DNA from: Deinococcus sp. KSM4-11
Lineage (GTDB): Bacteria > Deinococcota > Deinococci > Deinococcales > Deinococcaceae
Direction of reading: 5' to 3'
Assembly: GCF_004801415.1 (NCBI RefSeq)
Contig: NZ_SSNX01000001.1
Coordinates: 1,302,001-1,366,000, forward strand
DNA: 64,000 bases
The position numbers were made by a program, and so were the translations under genes. The notes beneath the pieces are model-generated. The model was not told the origin of the DNA, did not search any database, and saw nothing but the letters and a program-made list of their open reading frames with translations. How positions within the stretch are numbered: the stretch's first letter is position 1; every line of letters begins with the position of its first letter. Below, piece by piece: positions 39,284 through 51,092 of the stretch.

Positions 39284-40266
39284 TTCCGCCGGTCATCGTC
39301 ATCGGGGGCGGGATCGCCGGATCGAGCGTCGCGTACTTCCTGGGTAGGGCCGGGGTGCGTGTCGTCCTGGTGGATGCCGGCATTCACGCCGCGAGCACCG
39401 TTCCCTCCGCGCTGCTGAATCCGGTGCGTGGACAGGCAGGTCGCGTGCCGGAGCGGGCGCTGGAGGGCCTGCCCTTCACGTGGGCGCTGCTGCGCGACCT
39501 GACCGGGGCTGGCTTCCGTATGCCCCACGGAGCCACCGGCGTGTACCGGCCCGTCCCGGACACGAAGACCCGTGAAAAGTTCGACCGGCACCGACCGGCC
39601 GCCCTGCGAGCGGACTGGCAACACGCCGACGACGTTCCCTTTCGCCTCGCCACCGGCTGGAATGCCGTTCTGCACCTGCCCGGGGGGGGCTGGGTGGACG
39701 GCGCGGCCTTCATACAAGGGCTGCGCTCCGCAGCGGGCGCCCCGGTGATCGCTGCGAAAGTAACCTCATGGACGGCCGATTCGGTCACGCTGGAGAACGG
39801 TCAGCGCCTTGCCGCCTCTACCGTCATCCACTGCGGAGGCGCCATCGGCGCGACCTGGGCGGGACTGGGCGGCACGCACCGCGCCGGAACCATGCTGCTG
39901 CTCGACCGGCCCGCCACACCGGCACCGGTCAGTTTCGGCGCCTACCTCGCCCCGGCGGCCACGGGTGGCGTCCTTGGGGCGACCTTCGAGTCGCCCACCG
40001 CGCTGTGGCATCCAGAGGCCCTGCCGCTCGCCTCGCTCGGCTGGCTGCTCGGGAAGGGCGCGGCCCTTGTTCCGCTGACCGGCACGTCCATCACCGGAAC
40101 ATGGAGCGGCACACGGCTGTCCGGTTCGACCGTGGGCCGTGACGACCGGGGCGTGTGGCACCTGCGGGGCCTGGGCAGCCAGGGCTTTCTGCTCGGACCG
40201 CTCCTGGCGGCGGAACTCGCGGTCACCGTCGCGCGTCACGTCGCGGGTGACGCTCCGGAACGCTGA
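39280..40266 (+). CDS. FAD-dependent oxidoreductase, separate MnmC oxidase-like protein
   Basis: 328 residues from GTG 39280. An N-terminal Rossmann site [17 protein letters not shown] is followed by the glycine-oxidase-like fold ([31 protein letters not shown]) and the C-terminal [20 protein letters not shown] flavin-binding segment. As the translational partner of mnmD it should remove the carboxymethyl group of cmnm5(s2)U34 to give nm5(s2)U34. A plain D-amino acid or glycine oxidase is the alternative. The catalytic split mirrors the two halves of E. coli MnmC in reverse-free order (methyltransferase first). Confidence 0.82.
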   Translation: MIPPVIVIGGGIAGSSVAYFLGRAGVRVVLVDAGIHAASTVPSALLNPVRGQAGRVPERALEGLPFTWALLRDLTGAGFRMPHGATGVYRPVPDTKTREKFDRHRPAALRADWQHADDVPFRLATGWNAVLHLPGGGWVDGAAFIQGLRSAAGAPVIAAKVTSWTADSVTLENGQRLAASTVIHCGGAIGATWAGLGGTHRAGTMLLLDRPATPAPVSFGAYLAPAATGGVLGATFESPTALWHPEALPLASLGWLLGKGAALVPLTGTSITGTWSGTRLSGSTVGRDDRGVWHLRGLGSQGFLLGPLLAAELAVTVARHVAGDAPER

Positions 40267-40294
40267 ACGCTCCTTTCCGAATGCGGCACTGGAC

Positions 40295-40300
40295 TACACT
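40295..40300 (+). promoter_or_regulatory. leaderless -10 box TACACT (homoisocitrate dehydrogenase gene)
   Basis: TACACT followed by 9 nt and ATG 40310. Confidence 0.5.
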
Positions 40301-40309
40301 GTGCGGGAT

Positions 40310-41308
<999 letters not shown>

Positions 41309-41360
41309 GTCCGGTTCCAGGGACGCCGGGCCGGGGGCCGTCACTTCTCCATCAACGAAC

Positions 41361-41392
41361 CGCCGCCTCCCCACCAAGGTGGGGAGGCGGCG
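41361..41392. terminator. two-way hairpin terminator
   Basis: Perfect 15-bp arms (CGCCGCCTCCCCACC and its complement) around AA, between the convergent homoisocitrate dehydrogenase and S41 protease genes. GTTC follows on the plus strand and CGTTGATGG on the minus. Confidence 0.7.
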
Positions 41393-41405
41393 TTCACGGC
41401 GGTGC

Positions 41406-42725
<1,320 letters not shown>

Positions 42726-42731
42726 GGCGTC

Positions 42732-42737
42732 AGGATA
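42732..42737 (-). promoter_or_regulatory. leaderless -10 box TATCCT (S41 protease gene)
   Basis: TATCCT on the minus strand, 6 nt before GTG 42725. Confidence 0.55.
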
Positions 42738-42838
42738 GGCCGGACGGATGAGGACGATTGAATGCCCCATGACATCACGGGTGAGAAGGGCCGCGTCCCG
42801 GCTGGACGTTCCTTCATGGTGCTGCGGAAGGGCTGGGC

Positions 42839-42844
42839 TATGCT
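42839..42844 (+). promoter_or_regulatory. -10 box TATGCT for ftsE-ftsX-envC
   Basis: TATGCT about 60 nt before GTG 42906; the leader carries a GGAG ribosome site. Confidence 0.4.
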
Positions 42845-42905
42845 GCGTCGCGAGCATGGCCAACCCCTCCTGCACCCTGTCGTCTGCCTCCGGTCGGAGC
42901 GCGGC

Positions 42906-43589
42906 GTGATCGAATTCCGGCACGTTTCCCTGGAGTACCCTGTGACCCGCACCCTGGCCCTGGACGACCTGAACCTGCACATCGGCAAGGGCGAGTTCAC
43001 GTACCTGGTCGGGCACTCGGGGGCCGGGAAGAGTTCCTTCATGAACCTGGTGCTCAAGCGGGCGCTCCCCAGCAAGGGAGAGGTTCGCGTGGCCGGGGAG
43101 TCCCTGACCCGCTACCGGGGCCGCCGCACCGCGCTGCTGCGTCGCCGCATGGGCACGGTGTTTCAGGAGAACCTGCTGCTCTCGCACCTGAACGCCTTCG
43201 ACAACGTGGCCTTCGCGCTGCGCGTGACCGGGGTGCCGCAGCGCGAGTGGGCGCAGCGGGTCACGCTGGCGCTGCGCACGGTGGGCCTGGAGCACAAGAA
43301 GTACGCCCTGCCGCTGCAACTGTCGCAGGGGGAGCAGCAGCGCGTGGCGATCGCGCGGGCCATCGTGTCGAACCCGCCGCTGCTGCTGGCCGACGAGCCG
43401 ACCGGGAACCTCGACCCGGACAACAGCCGCGAGGTGCTGAAGGTGCTGCAGAACGTGAACCTGCGCGGCACGACCGTCGTGGTGGCCACGCACGCCCGCG
43501 ACCTGGTGGAAACGTACCGTCACCGCACCCTGACGCTGCGCAAGGGCCGCCTGGTGCGGGATGACCCGTACGGCGGGTACGCGCTGTGA
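42906..43589 (+). CDS. ftsE: cell division ATP-binding protein FtsE
   Basis: 227 residues from GTG 42906, with GGAG six nt upstream; the longer frame to 42762 has no site and no homology. Walker A GHSGAGKSS near 36, LSQGEQQRVAIARAI signature, LLADEPTGNLDPDNS Walker B and VATHARDLV. With FtsX it forms the divisome ABC complex that relays ATP hydrolysis across the membrane to activate septal peptidoglycan hydrolysis. The stop overlaps the ftsX start. Confidence 0.93.
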   Translation: MIEFRHVSLEYPVTRTLALDDLNLHIGKGEFTYLVGHSGAGKSSFMNLVLKRALPSKGEVRVAGESLTRYRGRRTALLRRRMGTVFQENLLLSHLNAFDNVAFALRVTGVPQREWAQRVTLALRTVGLEHKKYALPLQLSQGEQQRVAIARAIVSNPPLLLADEPTGNLDPDNSREVLKVLQNVNLRGTTVVVATHARDLVETYRHRTLTLRKGRLVRDDPYGGYAL

Positions 43590-44449
43590 TGTACCACCTC
43601 AGGCAGGCGCTGCTGGCCATGCGGGAGAACCTCACGGCGACCCTGGCGACCCTGGTGACCATGACCCTGACCCTGCTGATGCTGGGCTCGGTGCTGCTGC
43701 TCACGCTGAACGTGAACCGGACGCTGGCGCAGCTGGAATCGCAGGTGGAGGTCGCGGCGTTCCTGGCGCCGGGTTCCGACACGGCCGGTCTGCTGAAATA
43801 CGCGCAGGCGCTGCCGCAGGTGAGTTCCGCCACCCTGGTCTCCAGCGATCAGGTGCTGGCCGAGATGACCAAGGACTCCCCGTACACGCGGGACGCGGCG
43901 GCCCTGGTGGGCAATCCCTTCCCAGATACGCTGCGCCTGCGGGTGGCACGGGTCTCGGATTCCCGGATCGTGGCAGCGGCGGTGTCGGCCCTGCCGGGCG
44001 TGGAGGACGTCGAGTACGGGGCCGGGTACGTCGACCCGACGGTGAAGACCCTGACCGCCGTGCGCGGCGTGGGGTACGCGCTGGTGGGCCTGCTGCTGCT
44101 GGGCACGCTATTCAACATCCTGAACGCCGTGCGGGTGGCCATGTACGCGCGGCGCAACGAGATTGCCGTGATGCGCCTGCTGGGGGCGACGCGGGCGTTC
44201 ATCCGCATGCCGCACGTGATCGAGGGCCTGATGGTGGGGGTGCTGGCGGCCGTGATCGCGCTGGCGCTGCTGACGCCCGGTTATTTGCAACTGGTGGCGC
44301 GGGTGCATCAGCTGGCGCCGGTGTTCCCGGTCGTGACGGATCAGGCGACCCTGCTCCCGGTGCTCGGCGGCGTGGGCCTGCTGGGCATCCTGGTGGGCCT
44401 GCTGGGGAGCCTGTTCGCCACGCAGCGCTACCTGCAGGAGCTGGAGTGA
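43586..44449 (+). CDS. ftsX: cell division protein FtsX
   Basis: 287 residues; GTG 43586 overlaps the ftsE stop and is followed at once by ATG 43589, either being possible. One N-terminal membrane helix (about 20-42), an extracellular domain (LAPGSDTAGLLKYAQALPQVSSATLVSSDQ to about 160) and three C-terminal helices with the LLGATRAFIRMPHVIEGLMVG cytoplasmic motif give the classic FtsX layout. It holds the EnvC-like activator encoded by the next gene, whose GTG overlaps the ftsX stop. Confidence 0.94.
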   Translation: MMYHLRQALLAMRENLTATLATLVTMTLTLLMLGSVLLLTLNVNRTLAQLESQVEVAAFLAPGSDTAGLLKYAQALPQVSSATLVSSDQVLAEMTKDSPYTRDAAALVGNPFPDTLRLRVARVSDSRIVAAAVSALPGVEDVEYGAGYVDPTVKTLTAVRGVGYALVGLLLLGTLFNILNAVRVAMYARRNEIAVMRLLGATRAFIRMPHVIEGLMVGVLAAVIALALLTPGYLQLVARVHQLAPVFPVVTDQATLLPVLGGVGLLGILVGLLGSLFATQRYLQELE

Positions 44450-45876
44450 GCCAGGCCGTGGCCGCGCTGCGCGGGATGATCCTGGGACGACCCGGCCGCG
44501 TGTGGGCGCTGGCGGCGCTGCTCGCCACGGCGGCGGCGCAGACGACCAGTGAGCGGCTCCAGCAGCTTCAGCAGCAGCTTCAGGATCAGCAGCAGCTCAG
44601 CACACAGCAGGCCGCGCAACTCGGGAAACTCCGGGCGAACATCGCGAACCTCAGTGCCCAGCAGAAGGCGACCCTGGCCCGTCTGGAAGCCCTGGCGGCG
44701 AACGTCGGTTCGCTTGAGCAGCAGGTGGTGACCCTGAACGCCCGCGTCGCCCTGGCCGAGCGGGCGCTGGCCGACACGACCTCGCAACTGGCGGTCACGC
44801 AGGCCCGCGTCGATCGCCTGAAGGGCGACGTGCGCGAGATCCTGACCACGCTGTACCGCGACCGCAGTGGCCGGTACCTGCAACTGCTGTCGCAGTCGAG
44901 CAGCCTGTCGGATCTGCTGATCCGCGTGAAGTACGCGAACCTCGCCGGGCAGTACAACGTAAAGGTCATCGAGACGCTGCGCGGTGACGTGCAGGTGCTC
45001 CAGACCCAGCAGGCCCAGCAGACCCAGCAGGCGAAGGATCTGCGGGACGTTCAGGCCCAGCGCACGGCCGCCCTGGCCAGATTGCGCGAACAGCGTCAGC
45101 AGCAGCAGGCCCTTCTGGCGCAGCTGCGCCAGTCCGAACAGGGCCAGCGCACCCTGGCCGCGCAGCAGCAGGCTGAACGGGCCCTCACGACCAACACCAT
45201 CAACACGCTGTTCACGCAGGTGGTCGCGGAACGCGCCCGGATCGAGGCCGAGCGGCAGGCCCGCCTGGCCGAGGAACGCCGCCGCCGCGAGGAGGAAGCC
45301 CGCCGGATCGCCGCCGAGCAGGAGCGGGCGCGGCAGGAGGCCCTGCGGCTGGCGCGCGTGCGGGCCGAGCAGGAACGCCAGCGGGTGGCGGCGTCGCAGC
45401 TCGCCGCGCAGCGGCAGCGGGAGCAGCAGCTTCAGCAGGAACAGTCGGCGTTGAGGGCCCGGCAGGATCAGGTGCGGGCCGAGCAGCAGCAGGCCGACGT
45501 CCAGCTCGCGCCGCTGCCACAGACCAGTGGAGCTCTGGCCTTCCCCCTGCCGGGTGGGCGGGTGGCCGCGCCGTACGGCACGGACGGGTCGCCATGGGTG
45601 GTCCTCAGCGGCGCGGACGCCTCGACGGCGACCGCCGCCCGCGCGGGCAATGTGCTGGCGGCCTCGCTGTACGGCACGCTGGGCTACGTGATCATCGTGG
45701 ATCACGGCAGCATGCTCACCGCGTACATGGGCCTGCGGGAACCCACCGTGAGTGTCGGGGACCGGGTGGCGCAGGGCACGCCGCTGGGAAGTATCGGCGG
45801 CAGCCCGGTGTTCGGGCCGGGCCGCATGGGCTTCTCCGTGAAACGGGGCGACTCGTACGTCAACCCCGGCTTCTGA
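44446..45876 (+). CDS. EnvC-like murein hydrolase activator with degenerate LytM domain
   Basis: 476 residues from GTG 44446, with AGGAG five nt upstream. A signal peptide at about 1-30 (VWALAALLATAAAQ) is followed by a long Gln-rich coiled coil (about 32-370) and a LytM/M23 domain (380-476, FPLPGGRVAAPYG ... VIIVDHGSMLTAYMGL ... GRMGFSVKRGDSYVNPGF). The zinc ligands are missing: the first motif has no His, HxH reads HGS, and HFE reads MGF. It should therefore not cut peptidoglycan but, like E. coli EnvC, activate an amidase when pulled by FtsEX. Confidence 0.88.
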   Translation: MSQAVAALRGMILGRPGRVWALAALLATAAAQTTSERLQQLQQQLQDQQQLSTQQAAQLGKLRANIANLSAQQKATLARLEALAANVGSLEQQVVTLNARVALAERALADTTSQLAVTQARVDRLKGDVREILTTLYRDRSGRYLQLLSQSSSLSDLLIRVKYANLAGQYNVKVIETLRGDVQVLQTQQAQQTQQAKDLRDVQAQRTAALARLREQRQQQQALLAQLRQSEQGQRTLAAQQQAERALTTNTINTLFTQVVAERARIEAERQARLAEERRRREEEARRIAAEQERARQEALRLARVRAEQERQRVAASQLAAQRQREQQLQQEQSALRARQDQVRAEQQQADVQLAPLPQTSGALAFPLPGGRVAAPYGTDGSPWVVLSGADASTATAARAGNVLAASLYGTLGYVIIVDHGSMLTAYMGLREPTVSVGDRVAQGTPLGSIGGSPVFGPGRMGFSVKRGDSYVNPGF

Positions 45877-45887
45877 GCCGACTCCGC

Positions 45888-45915
45888 TTGCCACATATGG
45901 CCCTGGGCTGATACT
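45888..45915 (+). promoter_or_regulatory. promoter of rpsP (TTGCCA / GATACT)
   Basis: -35 TTGCCA at 45888-45893 and -10 GATACT at 45910-45915 with a 16-bp spacer and a TG before the -10, giving a leader of roughly 100 nt before rpsP. Confidence 0.55.
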
Positions 45916-46021
45916 CTTCTGCGGTGCGCTTCCCGGTTGGCTGCTGACGGGCGCATGAACCCCGCGACCTAGGCGGGCGCTCACCCCTCATCACCACCCC
46001 AAAGCACGAGGTTACTCCATC

Positions 46022-46267
<246 letters not shown>

Positions 46268-46286
46268 GCTCCTCCAGACACACCGG

Positions 46287-46309
46287 AAAGGCTCCTGCGG
46301 GGGCCTTTT
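46287..46309 (+). terminator. rho-independent terminator of rpsP
   Basis: Arms AAAGGCTCC / GGGGCCTTT (one G-T pair) around TGCG, ending in TTTT. Confidence 0.8.
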
Positions 46310-46327
46310 CTGTTGGCGGCACTGCAC

Positions 46328-46333
46328 TACAAT
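46328..46333 (+). promoter_or_regulatory. leaderless -10 box TACAAT (khpA-rimM-trmD)
   Basis: TACAAT followed by 7 nt and ATG 46341, just after the rpsP terminator. Confidence 0.6.
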
Positions 46334-46340
46334 GCCCCGC

Positions 46341-46580
46341 ATGAAGACCGATCCCGTTGACCTGACCCTGTTCCTGGCCCAGAGCGTGGTGGATCAACCG
46401 CCGCTGGTGCGCGTCTCGCGGCGGGGGCCGACGGTGATCGTGCGGGTCGCCCCGGGCGAGGAAGGCCGCCTGATCGGCCGTCAGGGGCGCGTGATCCAGG
46501 CGATCCGGACGCTGGTGCGCGCGGCGAGCGATCCGCGCGAGCGCGTGAACGTCGACCTGGACGCCCCCCGCAAGCAGTGA
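46341..46580 (+). CDS. khpA: KH-domain RNA-binding protein KhpA
   Basis: 79 residues. A single KH domain with the GxxG loop in GRLIGRQGRVIQAIRTLVRAA, flanked by the VIVRVAPGEE and NVDLDAP strands. The position between rpsP and rimM is the standard location of khpA. In Gram-positives KhpA pairs with KhpB to bind small and messenger RNAs and affects cell elongation. ATG 46341 is used; ATG 46332 overlaps the -10 box. The stop overlaps the rimM start. Confidence 0.93.
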   Translation: MKTDPVDLTLFLAQSVVDQPPLVRVSRRGPTVIVRVAPGEEGRLIGRQGRVIQAIRTLVRAASDPRERVNVDLDAPRKQ

Positions 46581-47152
46581 CGGACGGGGCCATGACGGGG
46601 GCCACGGCCAGCGACCGTACCCTGCTGGGGCATCTGCTGGGGCCGCATGGCGTGCAGGGCGGCGTGAAGGTGTACGTGCTAGGCGATCCGGGCCAGTTCA
46701 GGGCGCTGAAGCGTGTGTACGTCGATGAACGTGGCTGGCTGAAGATCCGGCGCGTGGACATGCTCGCGCCGGGCGTGGCCCTCCAGCTGGCCGGCATCAC
46801 GACCCGCGAGGGAGCCGAGGCGCTGCGCGGCCTGAACGTGTATGCAGCCGACGCGGAACTGCCGGCCCCCGAGGCCGGCGTGTACTACTACCACGAGCTG
46901 CGCGGCCTGACCGTCTCCGGCGCCGACGGCACGGCCCTGGGCGAGGTGCTGGACGTGCAGGACATGGGGCCGCAGGACGTGCTGGTCGTCCGACATGCGG
47001 GCGGCGAGGCGCTGGTGCCCCTCCAGGCGCCGTACGTGGTCGTGAACCTGAGTGGGCGTGGACGGCCCGAGTCGCTGACCCTCACCGCCGACACACCGGA
47101 CGATCTGCTCGACGCGGACGAGGCGGCCGGAGAAGCTTCGTCCGGGACGTAG
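46577..47152 (+). CDS. rimM: ribosome maturation factor RimM
   Basis: 191 residues from GTG 46577, which overlaps the khpA stop (GTGA); ATG 46592 is the alternative. The RimM N domain (LLGHLLGPHGVQGGVKVYVLGD) and PRC-barrel-like C domain (YYYHELRGLTV ... LGEVLDVQDMGPQDVLVV) are both present. It helps form the 30S head and binds S19. The tail of about 20 residues is acidic and variable. trmD follows directly after its stop. Confidence 0.95.
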   Translation: MTDGAMTGATASDRTLLGHLLGPHGVQGGVKVYVLGDPGQFRALKRVYVDERGWLKIRRVDMLAPGVALQLAGITTREGAEALRGLNVYAADAELPAPEAGVYYYHELRGLTVSGADGTALGEVLDVQDMGPQDVLVVRHAGGEALVPLQAPYVVVNLSGRGRPESLTLTADTPDDLLDADEAAGEASSGT

Positions 47153-47959
47153 ATGCTGACCTTCTCGTTCCTGACGCTGTTTCCCGAACTGCTGGTTCCC
47201 TTCGCGCAGGAGGCCATCGTTGGGAAGGCCACGGCACGTGGCCAGCTGAGCGTGAACGTCGTGGACATGCGGGCATTTTCGGGCAACAAACACCTGAAGG
47301 TGGACGACACGCCGTATGGCGGCGGGGCCGGCATGGTCATCCGGGCCGACGTGACCGCGCGCGCCCTGGCGAGCCTGCCACCGGCGGACGAAGTCATTCT
47401 CCTGACTCCGGCCGGGGAACCATTCACGCAGGTGGTCGCGGAGGAACTGGCCGCCTGCACGCACCTGGCGGTGCTGTGTGGCCGCTACGAGGGCTTCGAT
47501 GCGCGTGTGGAGACGCTGGTCACGCGTGAACTGAGCATCGGGGATTTCGTGATGATGGGCGGGGAGGCCGCCGCCGCCTGCCTCCTGGAGGCCGTGGCCC
47601 GGCTGGTGCCGGGCGTGATCGGCGACCCGGACTCGCACCGCGCGGACTCGTTCAGCTCCGGCCTGCTGGATTACCCGGAGTACACCCGCCCCCCGGTGTG
47701 GAACGAACAGGACGTGCCCGAAGTGCTGCGCGGCGGAAACCACGCGGCCATCGCGGCGTGGCGCCGGGAGCGAGCGCTGGAACGCACCCTGCGCCGCCGA
47801 CCGGATCTGCTGGTCAACGCCGAGCTCACTCCACAGGACACCGTGACCCTGGCCAATCTGGGCGCCACGCCGGAACAGCTCGTGGGCTGGAAGGCCCCTC
47901 CAGCTCCGCCACCCCGCCGGACGAAACGGAAAAAAAGCGTTCCTGACGCTGAAAAGTAA
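47153..47959 (+). CDS. trmD: tRNA (guanine37-N1)-methyltransferase TrmD
   Basis: 268 residues. [52 protein letters not shown] and [14 protein letters not shown] form the trefoil-knot AdoMet site, and [22 protein letters not shown] contains the catalytic region. The usual GDYVLSGGE reads GDFVMMGGE. It makes m1G37 to prevent +1 frameshifting. The C-terminus carries a Pro/Arg/Lys-rich tail ([13 protein letters not shown]) beyond the core. Confidence 0.96.
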   Translation: MLTFSFLTLFPELLVPFAQEAIVGKATARGQLSVNVVDMRAFSGNKHLKVDDTPYGGGAGMVIRADVTARALASLPPADEVILLTPAGEPFTQVVAEELAACTHLAVLCGRYEGFDARVETLVTRELSIGDFVMMGGEAAAACLLEAVARLVPGVIGDPDSHRADSFSSGLLDYPEYTRPPVWNEQDVPEVLRGGNHAAIAAWRRERALERTLRRRPDLLVNAELTPQDTVTLANLGATPEQLVGWKAPPAPPPRRTKRKKSVPDAEK

Positions 47960-48018
47960 GCCGGGATCACCTTCGTCTGTACCATTTACGCAAGTTGGAT
48001 CCCACGAAGGGGCGCACC

Positions 48019-48630
48019 ATGACCGACAGGATGCCCGTGCCCCTCTTTCCCCTGCCCAACCTGGTGCTGTTCCCCGGCGTGGCCCTCCCGCTGTACGTCT
48101 TCGAGGAACGGTACCGTGCGCTGCTGCGGGACGTGCAGGCCTCGGGTGAGCCCTTCGGGATCGTGCGGGTGCTGGAATCCTCGCAGGAGTCCGCAAAACC
48201 ATTCCAGGAACGCGTCTCGCGGGTGGGTACCCTCGCTCACCTGCGGCAGGCCCAGCTGCACGACGACGGCACCAGCACCATTCTGGTCGTGGGCGGCGAA
48301 CGCTTCGAGGTTCAGGAGTTCCACCTCGATCAGCCATACCTGAGCGCGGACGTGCGTCTGTGGCCCCTGGACGACAGTGGCGTCGGGGCCGAGGCCGAAC
48401 ACGCGAGCGCCCGGCAGGTGCTCGCGGCCCTGCTCCGCCTGCGGCCCGCCGACAGCGAGGAGATCCGCCAGGGCGCACCGGACGACCCGCTGCTGATGGC
48501 GAGCTTTGCCGCGAACGTCCTCCCGCTGGACGGCGAGCAGCGCGAGGAGATCCTGCGGGCGCCCACCGTGATCGACCGGCTGGAACTGTTGCTCGGGATG
48601 GTGCCGAGTTCCGCGAAAACGCTGAACTGA
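48019..48630 (+). CDS. Lon N-terminal (LON substrate-binding) domain protein
   Basis: 203 residues. [32 protein letters not shown] is the start of a Lon-N (PUA-like) domain, with [28 protein letters not shown] and a C-terminal helical bundle. There is no ATPase or protease domain. Such stand-alone proteins are common, but their role is unclear; they may bind unfolded clients. ATG 48019 has AAGGGG upstream. It lies 59 bp after trmD on the same strand. Confidence 0.9.
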   Translation: MTDRMPVPLFPLPNLVLFPGVALPLYVFEERYRALLRDVQASGEPFGIVRVLESSQESAKPFQERVSRVGTLAHLRQAQLHDDGTSTILVVGGERFEVQEFHLDQPYLSADVRLWPLDDSGVGAEAEHASARQVLAALLRLRPADSEEIRQGAPDDPLLMASFAANVLPLDGEQREEILRAPTVIDRLELLLGMVPSSAKTLN

Positions 48631-48688
48631 ATCGAGCCCGACCTGCCGTGTACGGACATCGACGCGGCGGTGCGGGCAAGCTTCAGGG

Positions 48689-49753
<1,065 letters not shown>

Positions 49754-49760
49754 GGGGGGG

Positions 49761-49766
49761 ATTGTA
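49761..49766 (-). promoter_or_regulatory. leaderless -10 box TACAAT (FemX-type gene)
   Basis: TACAAT on the minus strand, then seven C and GTG 49753. Confidence 0.6.
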
Positions 49767-49820
49767 GCAGCCGGGCCCTGTTGTTCACGCTGTCCTCAAC
49801 GCGGGACCGCCGCTGGGCGC

Positions 49821-49826
49821 TACAGT
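49821..49826 (+). promoter_or_regulatory. leaderless -10 box TACAGT (parvulin gene)
   Basis: TACAGT followed by 7 nt and GTG 49834. Confidence 0.6.
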
Positions 49827-49833
49827 AGGGAAC

Positions 49834-50916
49834 GTGAAACAATTTCTGCTGACTCTCGCTCTGCTGGGCGGCGTTGCGGTCGCCCAGACGACCCCGGCGA
49901 CGCCTCCAGCGACGACCACTCCCGCTCCCGCCACGCCGGCGGCGCCCGCTCAGGATCCCGCGACGCTGGTCGGGAAGGTCGGCGCGGAGGACATCACGCT
50001 CGGCGAGTTCGAACGCGCTTTCCGTCTGGCGGCCGCCCGCGTCGTGAATGCCCAGGGCATTCCCTTCCAGGACAGCTTCCTGACCGAGTTCGCCTCGGCC
50101 CGCCCGGAGTTCCTGAAGCAGTACTTGCACGACCGCGCCACGTACCAGCTGGCCCGTGTGAACACCAGCGCCGACCCGGCCGAACTGGATCAGCAGCTCG
50201 AGGCGGCCCGTGCGGACTTCAAGTCCGACGAGGAATTCCAGACGGCCCTGACCGGCACCGGGTACACTGATTCGCAGGACCTGCGGACGGAACTGGAACG
50301 GCAGGCCGTGGTGGGCGGGTACCTGCAGACGCTCAAGGATCGTTTTACCTTCGGGGACGCCGTGGTGGCCGGGTTCTACAGCCTGAACAAGGCGAAGTTC
50401 ACGAAGGCGGCCGAGGCCTGCGTGAAGCACATTCTTGTGCCCACCCAGGCCGAAGCGCAGACCATCGTCGCGGATCTGGCGGCCGGCGCGGACTTCGCCA
50501 AGGTCGCGGCCGAGAAGAGCCAGGATCCGGGCAGCGCGCCGCAGGGCGGCGACCTGGGCTGCTTCGGTCCTGGTCAGATGGTGGAGGCCTTCGACAAGGC
50601 CAGCTTCAGCGGCCCGGTCGGCCAGGTGCAGACCGTGCAGTCCCAGTTCGGCTGGCACGTCCTGGTGGTCACGAAGCGCACCGATGCCGGCGTGACCCCG
50701 CTGGCGGACGCCGCGCCCGTGATCCGCGACCAGCTGGGCAACGAGGCCGCGCAGCGCTACCTGGACACACAGATCGCCAAGTTGAAGACCGAGTCGTACC
50801 CCGAAGTCGTGACGGTGGCGCCCAGCCCCGATGCCCCCGCGCCCGATGCCGCCCCGGCTCCAGACGCGGCCCCAGACGCAGCACCGGCCGATCCCGCCGC
50901 CCCGCCGGCTCCCTGA
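49834..50916 (+). CDS. secreted parvulin-type peptidyl-prolyl isomerase
   Basis: 360 residues. Signal peptide 1-17 (KQFLLTLALLGGVAVAQ), a Pro/Thr/Ala linker, a SurA/PrsA-like helical chaperone domain (about 45-185), then one parvulin domain (about 190-290: CVKHILVP, GADFAKVAAEKSQDPGSAPQGGDLGCFGPGQMVEAF, FGWHVLVVTK). The last 45 residues are a low-complexity Ala/Pro/Asp tail. It folds exported proteins in the envelope. Followed by a long perfect hairpin. Confidence 0.92.
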   Translation: MKQFLLTLALLGGVAVAQTTPATPPATTTPAPATPAAPAQDPATLVGKVGAEDITLGEFERAFRLAAARVVNAQGIPFQDSFLTEFASARPEFLKQYLHDRATYQLARVNTSADPAELDQQLEAARADFKSDEEFQTALTGTGYTDSQDLRTELERQAVVGGYLQTLKDRFTFGDAVVAGFYSLNKAKFTKAAEACVKHILVPTQAEAQTIVADLAAGADFAKVAAEKSQDPGSAPQGGDLGCFGPGQMVEAFDKASFSGPVGQVQTVQSQFGWHVLVVTKRTDAGVTPLADAAPVIRDQLGNEAAQRYLDTQIAKLKTESYPEVVTVAPSPDAPAPDAAPAPDAAPDAAPADPAAPPAP

Positions 50917-50938
50917 GTGGCGTAGCTCACAACTGAAG

Positions 50939-50978
50939 GCGCAGGGGTGGACGGAGCAGGACGCGTCCACCCCTGCGC
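50939..50978. terminator. strong GC hairpin after the parvulin gene
   Basis: Perfect 15-bp arms (GCGCAGGGGTGGACG and its complement) with a 10-nt loop. No T-tract, but very stable; it separates the parvulin gene from the dioxygenase gene. Confidence 0.65.
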
Positions 50979-51092
50979 TCGTCCTGCGTTCAGTGGACGC
51001 TCAGCGCTTCCAACCGGGAGCTAACCGGGCGGGAGCACCATGGCCACAGGCACCGCGCACGACACCGGACACCTGCCGGAAGGAGGCCAGAC

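Noticed and set aside
42726..43523. N-terminal extension of the S41 protease frame
   Set aside because: It lies antisense to ftsE; the signal peptide and TATCCT box place the start at GTG 42725.
44540..45490. Gln/Ala-rich repeats in the EnvC-like gene as a DNA repeat element
   Set aside because: The periodicity is explained by the coiled-coil coding sequence.
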